Shown in pieces: positions 24,583 to 28,804 of a stretch of 28,804 bases of DNA. The translations under genes were made by a program, and so were the position numbers. Below the pieces are notes generated by a model. That model was not told where the DNA came from. It saw only the letters and a program-made list of their open reading frames with translations, and made no database searches. Numbering within the stretch: position 1 is the stretch's first letter; each line of letters begins with the position of its first letter. Source of the DNA: CAYUKK01 sp964445305 (GTDB lineage: Bacteria > Acidobacteriota > Aminicenantia > Aminicenantales > UBA8522); contig CAYUKK010000068.1 in NCBI GenBank assembly GCA_964445305.1, positions 1 to 28,804 on the forward strand. Reading direction: 5' to 3'.

Positions 24583-24611
24583 TTGACAGGATTCCATCGC
24601 CATGGTAGATA
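24583..24611 (+). promoter_or_regulatory. Candidate promoter for the GH84 gene
   Basis: A perfect TTGACA (24583-24588) lies 17 nt before TAGATA (24606-24611, 3 of 6). The predicted start near 24618 gives a leader of about 19 nt to the ATG at 24637. This also argues against any start upstream of that ATG. Confidence 0.42.
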
Positions 24612-24636
24612 TCTCTTTCGCTTCTGTTTTGAACCC

Positions 24637-26022
24637 ATGAGCATAAAAGAAAAACACATTCTGGTCATCACGGGGTTAGTTTTCTATTTCTATCTTCAGG
24701 AGCCCCTGAGCGCATTCTCGAAGATGTCCGGCGAGGAAAGCAAGTATCCGCCCTACAGGATTACACTCCCCAGTAAAGTCCGCGAATTCCCGGAGCCTCT
24801 CCCCCCTGGCCAGTCCGAGCCAGGGTTCAAGATCCGTGGCACCAAGGGGTGGGCATGGGGGGCAGAACAGTACCTGGCAGAAATCCCCTATCTCGTCAAG
24901 TCCAAGATGAACTTCTTAATGAACTGCTACACCTCGATGTTCCATGACCCGGAAAAATTCGTCAACCGGTGGTGGGAGCCCATCCCCGAATCGAAAAAAC
25001 TGGCTTATGAGAAAGTCGTCGCCGCCTGCCAGGAGGAGGGCATCCATTTTTGCTTTGCTCTCCATCCTCAGCTTTTTTCCGAGCGGCCCTTCCGATACGA
25101 GAGCGATGAGGATTTTGAGAGCCTGTGGCAACACTTCGCCTGGATGCAAAACCTGGGAGTCCGGTGGTTCAGCTTGAGCTATGACGATATCCCTGTCGAA
25201 GGTGAGGACAAGGCCAAGCTGGGCGATAGGCATGCCCAATTGGCGAACCGGCTTCTGGCCAGACTCAGGGAAAAAGACCGCGCAGCTAACCTCATCTTCT
25301 GCCCTGTCTACTACTGGGGATGCGGGGAGGAGGCTGATGCACGGGCTTACCTCAGTGCTTTAGGCCGTAAGCTCGATGAAAATATCTATGTTTTCTGGAC
25401 TGGCGACAGGGTGGTCACGACCCAGATCACATCCGGGTGTGCCAAAGCTTACAAAGAAATTGTCCTGCATAAGCTCATTATCTGGGATAACTATCCGGTC
25501 AACGACAGACACCCCGTGCTCCATCTCGGTCCTGTCACAGGTAGAGACCCGACATTATGCGAATTCGCCGAGGGCTATATGAGCAACCCCCTCAGCCCCC
25601 AGAACGACATCAACCGCTTGCCTCTCCTGACGTGCGCCGACTATGCTTACAATCCATGGGCTTATGACCCGGGCCGGTCCATAGGGCAGGCCATCCTTCA
25701 TCTGGCCCAGACTCCCTCCCAGCGCCAGGTCCTGAAAGACCTGGTTGAACTCTATCCAGGCAACATCAACCTGGGCGAAACGAGGACGGACTACAATAGC
25801 GTCCTGGCGAGGATGGCCAAACTCCTTCAGGAAGGGGAGGGGGAAAACCTGGCCACGGCCTTCATCAACCAGGTGGAAGGTGTTCTCGGCCGCCTTGAAA
25901 GAGAGTTTCCCGGCTCTTATGCTTCAACCAAGGAGACCATCGCCTCCCATATTAGCCAGATGAAGGAGATGGCCAGGAAGTTCTTTGGCCAGAAAAAGGG
26001 ACTCCCGTCAAGCGTTTCTTAA
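24637..26022 (+). CDS. GH84-family glycosidase (beta-N-acetylglucosaminidase-like), divergent
   Basis: Encodes 461 residues from the ATG at 24637, giving a signal-peptide-like start (KHILVITGLVFYFYLQEPLSA). The frame is open to a TTG at 24523, but that extension looks non-coding. The sequence aligns along its length with GH84 O-GlcNAcase-like enzymes, which hydrolyse beta-linked GlcNAc by substrate-assisted catalysis. It has the Asp pair D183-D184 in WFSLSYDDIP, YVFWTGDRVVTTQIT, N285 and D290 in IWDNYPVND, LGPVTGRDP, YMSNPLSPQ and CADYAYNPWAYDP. Unlike typical members, the N-terminal RGxVEGFYG motif reads RGTKGWAWG and the following lysine-containing loop is changed, so substrate preference may differ. 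No N-terminal GH20b-like domain is present. Its 3' end overlaps a convergent radical SAM gene by 15 nt. Confidence 0.85.
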   Translation: MSIKEKHILVITGLVFYFYLQEPLSAFSKMSGEESKYPPYRITLPSKVREFPEPLPPGQSEPGFKIRGTKGWAWGAEQYLAEIPYLVKSKMNFLMNCYTSMFHDPEKFVNRWWEPIPESKKLAYEKVVAACQEEGIHFCFALHPQLFSERPFRYESDEDFESLWQHFAWMQNLGVRWFSLSYDDIPVEGEDKAKLGDRHAQLANRLLARLREKDRAANLIFCPVYYWGCGEEADARAYLSALGRKLDENIYVFWTGDRVVTTQITSGCAKAYKEIVLHKLIIWDNYPVNDRHPVLHLGPVTGRDPTLCEFAEGYMSNPLSPQNDINRLPLLTCADYAYNPWAYDPGRSIGQAILHLAQTPSQRQVLKDLVELYPGNINLGETRTDYNSVLARMAKLLQEGEGENLATAFINQVEGVLGRLEREFPGSYASTKETIASHISQMKEMARKFFGQKKGLPSSVS

Positions 26023-26748
26023 GACAAGGCCGCGGCGTCGCATGTTTTCGAGGACAAAAGGATAAGGCTCTAAGCTTTCGAGCTCGAGCTCAGCCCGGAT
26101 TCGGTACTCCCGAAGCACCTTCTTAAAGCGGACAATCTCTGCTTCCCCGAAAAGATCAGCCATCAACGCCGGCCAAACATGAACCCCCAGCTGTTCGAGG
26201 GTTTGAAGAGCCCGGAGGGGAAGCGGAAAAAAATCCGCCCCGGCGCCGGTAATCTTTTCAAAAGAAACGGGGTCAACGCCCTTGATGGCGATTCGAATCA
26301 GCAAGCCATCCCTCATGAGCTGGGAAGCAAATTCCGGCTGGTAACCGAGAACAAGGCCATTGGTCTCGAGGATAAACTTGGCGTGCGGCTTTTGGCGTTG
26401 AATAATCTCGATGACATGGAGGAGATGGCGGAGGGAGGATGGGCCAAGGATGGGTTCAGAACCCGTAACCCGGAAGAGCTCAAGCCAACGTTGCCGGGCC
26501 AGGCGGAGCAAGTTGGCCGCCACTTCCTCGGCGGAGAAGAAGCGGCCAAAACCAACCGGGTTCTCGTTCCGTCTGTAACTCCAGCAGTAGGCGCAAAGGA
26601 AGGAGCAGCCGATGGCATCTGCCGTCGCAATCCCTCTATAATAGGGAGCGGCGCGGAACTTATGGTAGAGGCGCTTCTCCCCTTTCATGACCAGCCTTTC
26701 TGTCTCCTCTGACCTCTTCAAAGGGTCAAAGGGAAAGCTAATGTTCAT
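26008..26748 (-). CDS. Radical SAM protein, substrate unknown
   Basis: Encodes 246 residues. The 4Fe-4S/SAM motif is CSFLCAYC with C48, C52 and C55, followed by an aromatic (WSYRRN), as in a group of small MoaA/activase-like radical SAM proteins. Later core strands are visible as ELFRVTGSEPILG (SAM-binding), KFILETNGLVLG and LIRIAIKGVDP. There is no SPASM-like extra cysteine cluster or second domain, so this is a minimal barrel. The resemblance to activating-enzyme-like and COG2108-type proteins is by eye and no substrate can be named. The start at 26748 lies 11 nt inside the end of the DUF2784-like gene, with GGAAGAAGAAG upstream as ribosome binding site. Its 3' end overlaps the GH84 gene tail to tail. 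Confidence 0.85.
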   Translation of the reverse strand: MNISFPFDPLKRSEETERLVMKGEKRLYHKFRAAPYYRGIATADAIGCSFLCAYCWSYRRNENPVGFGRFFSAEEVAANLLRLARQRWLELFRVTGSEPILGPSSLRHLLHVIEIIQRQKPHAKFILETNGLVLGYQPEFASQLMRDGLLIRIAIKGVDPVSFEKITGAGADFFPLPLRALQTLEQLGVHVWPALMADLFGEAEIVRFKKVLREYRIRAELELESLEPYPFVLENMRRRGLVLRNA

Positions 26749-27115
26749 GCTTCTTCTTCCAGTCCCGGATGTTCATCAAGATGGAAGCCGCGAGGGCGGA
26801 AAGAAGAAGAAGGAGTGTCACCACGTCGACTGTTTTCTGGCTGATATCCCAGCCGGTCAGAGAATCGACAAGAAACTTGGTGTAGGAAGTCGGCAAATCG
26901 TGGATGCCCAGCTTGGCCCGCACCTGCCAGTGCCAGTCCGTGCTCGGACAATACCCATAACCATACCAGATGCCCAGGATGAACCAGGAAAATGCAGTCA
27001 GGAGGATGACGATGAGGTTAGCCAATCGCGTCTTCTTCCAGGTCCAGCCGAAAAGGATGAGAAGGATTATTCCGGAGTGGAAAACGAAGAAAAACTTATC
27101 GAGAAACCTGGCCAC
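26738..27115 (-). CDS. Small DUF2784-like membrane protein
   Basis: Encodes 125 residues with three hydrophobic segments (about 8-24, 31-53 and 96-116). Between the second and third lies a polar region, CPSTDWHWQVRAKLGIHDLP, with a Cys and a Trp-His-Trp. This layout and the PxTDWHWxVRxKLG pattern resemble DUF2784, a family of small inner-membrane proteins of unknown function. It sits between a probable exported protein (9 nt away) and a radical SAM enzyme (11-nt overlap), so the three are very probably cotranscribed. No catalytic function is suggested. Confidence 0.72.
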   Translation of the reverse strand: MARFLDKFFFVFHSGIILLILFGWTWKKTRLANLIVILLTAFSWFILGIWYGYGYCPSTDWHWQVRAKLGIHDLPTSYTKFLVDSLTGWDISQKTVDVVTLLLLLSALAASILMNIRDWKKKHEH

Positions 27116-27124
27116 TGTTCAGCC

Positions 27125-27970
27125 TCAAAGACCCGGCTGAAGCTCGACTCGCCAGCCCTCCCCATCGGCGATAAAGCGCACGCTCTCGCTCGTGCTGATC
27201 TTCCCATCGAGAAGGTCAACGACGCGACGCAGATTTCCTTCTCGAAAAGCCATGACCGAGAAAAAGCCTTCATAAAATGTCCACTCAAAGTCGTGGCTGA
27301 TAAACTCGCCCAGAGGAGTGAAACGGTCAAATCTCCATTCGAAATCCACGGTGGCTGTCTGCTTCCCCGTTTTGCGGATGCGTTTGATTTGGGTAACCAC
27401 TTTCTCGCAGAGCTTCAAGCAGGTAACGGCGAATTCCCCTTCGAACGCTTCGGAGAAACCCTTTTCCGGGACGGGAGATAAGAGAAAATACTTCGGGAAC
27501 AGCGAAAGTGGAGAATCGCCTGGCTTTTCGGCCAGCTGGAATTGCTTTCCCTTTTCCGTCAAAGCCACCTGGATTTCATAAACAGCTCGGAGCGGCTGAA
27601 CCTTCTGTTTGGGGTCAAAAACGATCCGGGGAGAAGAATACGAAAAAGAGATAAAACCTGCTTCAGTGAGGGAAGTGAGTAGCCTGATGATCTTCGACGC
27701 TTTTTCCAGGCCCTTCAACACTTCAGCCGATTCTTGCGCCGCCCGAAGGGAAGGCATGGGCATATCAAGCTGGAAATAGTCGGTGATTTTGCCTTCGGGA
27801 AGAAGAAGGACAATGGGACAGTCAAATGCTTGAGAAAGCTTTTGCCGGGCTACCTCGCCGGTGAGTTTTCCTTTTGAGCTCAGGCAGGAAGCGTCGACGG
27901 AGACAAGAATCAAGGGAACCACTGCCAAAAGGACTTTTCCCAACCCGGGAGCGCGTCTCTTCTTTTCCAC
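27125..27970 (-). CDS. Exported protein of unknown function (possible lipoprotein)
   Basis: Encodes 281 residues. A basic start (MEKKRRAPGLGK) and hydrophobic core (VLLAVVPLILVSV) lead into DASC, a weak lipobox, so the protein is exported and may be lipid-anchored. The mature part alternates charged and hydrophobic residues (LTGEVARQKLSQAFDCPIVL, ITDYFQLDMP, VYEIQVALTEKGKQFQLAEK, TATVDFEWRFDRFTPLGEFI), suggesting a beta-sandwich. I do not recognise the family. It is the first gene of the probable three-gene unit with the DUF2784-like protein and the radical SAM enzyme. A TAAAAT-like -10 lies about 30 nt upstream but lacks a good -35. Confidence 0.7.
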   Translation of the reverse strand: MEKKRRAPGLGKVLLAVVPLILVSVDASCLSSKGKLTGEVARQKLSQAFDCPIVLLLPEGKITDYFQLDMPMPSLRAAQESAEVLKGLEKASKIIRLLTSLTEAGFISFSYSSPRIVFDPKQKVQPLRAVYEIQVALTEKGKQFQLAEKPGDSPLSLFPKYFLLSPVPEKGFSEAFEGEFAVTCLKLCEKVVTQIKRIRKTGKQTATVDFEWRFDRFTPLGEFISHDFEWTFYEGFFSVMAFREGNLRRVVDLLDGKISTSESVRFIADGEGWRVELQPGL

Positions 27971-28272
27971 CTGGCCGTTCCCTTTGTTTTGTCGCTCAGC
28001 TTCTATTTTAAGCCAAAAGGCCGCCCAAGAAAACAGGCAATTTTATTTTCCTTTGGTCCTTCCCGGCGTTAGGTGCTGCCTCAAACATCTCGAGGGACTT
28101 GATGAAATCCTCTTCCTGCGGAAGGCGTCATTAGGCTGATAAGGCTGCCTCCGCCTCGCTTCAGGTATTAGCGAGCTGTCTCATTGACGAAAGGCTTCTC
28201 CAATGCCTAACCATGAAAAAAAGAAAAGCCCTTAACGGTCACATCAACGGAGAAAATTCGAGAAAAAATCAC
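27971..28272. other. Intergenic region between the exported-protein gene and tRNA-Glu
   Basis: These 302 nt hold no credible gene. They contain a small hairpin, CTCGCT (28155-28160) with AGCGAG (28170-28175) and a 9-nt loop, and a duplicated AGGCTG nearby. On the minus strand, T-rich stretches follow the tRNA 3' end, but no stem-loop terminator is clear. Confidence 0.45.
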
Positions 28273-28348
28273 TGGCAGCGCTACGGGGATTCGAACCCCG
28301 GTCTGATGGCTGAGAACCACCTGTCCTAGGCCTCTAGACGATAGCGCC
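28273..28348 (-). tRNA. tRNA-Glu (anticodon CTC)
   Basis: On the minus strand the acceptor stem GGCGCTA pairs with TAGCGCT, including one G-T wobble. The D stem is GTCT/GGAC. The anticodon stem GGTGG/CCATC carries the loop TTCTCAG with anticodon CTC (28314-28312). The T arm has the standard GGTTCGAATCC core. The discriminator is G and CCA is encoded (28275-28273). It reads GAG codons. Confidence 0.95.
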
Positions 28349-28357
28349 GAGACCGCT

Positions 28358-28387
28358 AAAATAGCAGATTGCCCCCTGATAAGTCAA
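28358..28387 (-). promoter_or_regulatory. Promoter for tRNA-Glu
   Basis: On the minus strand TTGACT (28387-28382, 5 of 6) is 18 nt before TATTTT (28363-28358, 4 of 6), which is preceded by TGC, an extended -10. The start would be near 28351, just upstream of the mature tRNA. Confidence 0.58.
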
Positions 28388-28394
28388 CGGCCCG

Positions 28395-28715
28395 GGGAAA
28401 ACCCGAAATTGCCGATAAAAGCACCCGACGGGTCCTGTCGTGGTTCGGGGGCTGAGCTTACCCGAGACGCTGACCATTGTTCCCCTCCGGCCTGCTCGAA
28501 AGACGCCCACCTTTTCTCAGCCCCCTTTGATGGTTCAAAGGAGGTAGGGGGATTTAATGGCTAAGTAAGTAAGAATTCCTGGGGGCGTGTTTCTCGGAGA
28601 GGGGTAGGGGTGGTTAATACATAAAAAACAAAGCTTTCGATAGCGTCTCGGAACGCCGACCCGAGCGTTTGATGCCACGGGAAACAGGCGATGGTCTGGG
28701 CTTCGTAATCCCAAC
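28395..28715 (+). repeat. Dispersed intergenic repeat, copy B (long form with insert)
   Basis: Plus-strand sequence at about 28395-28492 and 28595-28715 aligns with the reverse complement of copy A (18978-18785). Blocks in common include GGTTCGGG, GACGCTGACCAT, GTTCCCCTCC, TTTCGATAG, CGACCCGA and GAACAGGCGA-like ends (GAAACAGGCGATGG here). Between the two halves lies an extra segment of about 100 nt (28493-28594) that copy A lacks. A short open frame on the minus strand (28761-28561) lies in this repeat and I do not regard it as a gene. Confidence 0.72.
28496..28595. repeat. Hairpin-rich insert inside repeat copy B
   Basis: The ends form an imperfect inverted repeat: CGAAAGACGCCCA near 28497-28509 and GGGGGCGTGTTTCTCG near 28581-28596, with about 11 of 13 core positions pairing. 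Inside is a second stem, CCTTTGA (28524-28530) with TCAAAGG (28535-28541) and a 4-nt loop, flanked by C-run and G-run arms (28520-28526 and 28546-28551). Confidence 0.55.
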
Positions 28716-28740
28716 CCCTAGCCTCCACACGCACTTTCCC

Positions 28741-28804
28741 TATGTTGGATCTAAGGCCCATTAATCCCCACTTGGAGAATTGGGGGGAACAGGCGAGGGG
28801 CTGG
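28741..28804 (+). repeat. Possible partial third copy of the repeat at the window end
   Basis: The 15-mer GGGGAACAGGCGAGG at 28784-28798 is identical to the reverse complement of 18796-18810 in copy A. It is preceded by a CCCCA/TGGGG stem (28766-28785). The element is cut by the window edge. Confidence 0.4.

Noticed and set aside
24523..24636. A TTG-initiated N-terminal extension of the GH84 protein
   Set aside because: It would start 9 nt after the tRNA and read through the predicted promoter; the ATG at 24637 gives a sensible signal peptide.
28561..28761. A 66-codon minus-strand open frame at the window end
   Set aside because: It lies inside repeat copy B and spans the insert boundary; the frame is only partly shared with copy A.
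1..28804. CRISPR arrays, insertion sequences, prophage or integrase genes, rRNA and attachment sites
   Set aside because: I looked for regularly spaced repeats, transposase or integrase motifs and rRNA sequence and saw none; neither tRNA is flanked by a duplicated 3' end indicating integration.

Overview
The window is about 28.8 kb of moderately GC-rich chromosomal DNA. It is almost entirely housekeeping genes and carries no phage, plasmid or insertion-sequence gene. A FadL/OmpP1-type outer-membrane barrel, a class A penicillin-binding protein, a DapF-like enzyme and a periplasmic Do-type protease point to a diderm (Gram-negative) bacterium. A secreted serpin, a Trp-rich FecR/DUF6600-type protein, a GH84 glycosidase and two radical SAM enzymes together suggest Acidobacteriota, possibly the Aminicenantes (OP8) lineage. 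That placement is inference from gene content and was not tested by any search.

Layout. Positions 2-442 hold the 3' end of an unrecognised gene cut by the window edge. A gap with no convincing gene follows, ending in a good promoter. The plus-strand block 876-8369 runs smc, a B12-binding radical SAM enzyme, a sodium:solute symporter and an AcuC-type deacetylase, with spacings of 4 nt, 24 nt and a 4-nt overlap. Next is an exported FecR/Trp-rich protein (8511-10250) that meets a minus-strand pair, tmk and a PBP1A-type gene, with overlapping stop codons. A divergent intergenic region then starts the plus-strand pair htrA-dapF. On the minus strand follow an outer-membrane barrel and a secreted serpin (18636-16146). 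After a dispersed repeat comes a tightly packed minus-strand operon (24340-18978): flippase-like membrane protein, nrdR, hsp20, lon and thiL. A tRNA-Gln(CTG) and a GH84 glycosidase lie on the plus strand. A minus-strand operon (27970-26008) encodes a probable exported protein, a small DUF2784-like membrane protein and a radical SAM enzyme. A minus-strand tRNA-Glu(CTC) and a second repeat copy close the window.

How the genes fit together. Three themes stand out. The first is protein quality control: HtrA outside, Hsp20 and Lon inside, and a secreted serpin protease inhibitor. The second is the cell envelope: PBP1A, DapF, the FadL-like porin, the flippase-like protein and the FecR/Trp-rich protein. 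The third is DNA and nucleotide supply: SMC, Tmk and NrdR. Several starts are fixed by ATGA overlaps, strong Shine-Dalgarno sequences or well-spaced sigma-70-type promoters.

The least ordinary items are these: a dispersed intergenic repeat present as two inverted, diverged copies (about 18785-18978 and 28395-28715), one carrying a hairpin-rich insert; a DapF whose second catalytic cysteine reads as serine; a divergent GH84 enzyme that keeps its catalytic Asp-Asp pair but has altered substrate-loop motifs; and the extreme Trp-rich block of the FecR protein. I did not find an obviously new multi-gene system.
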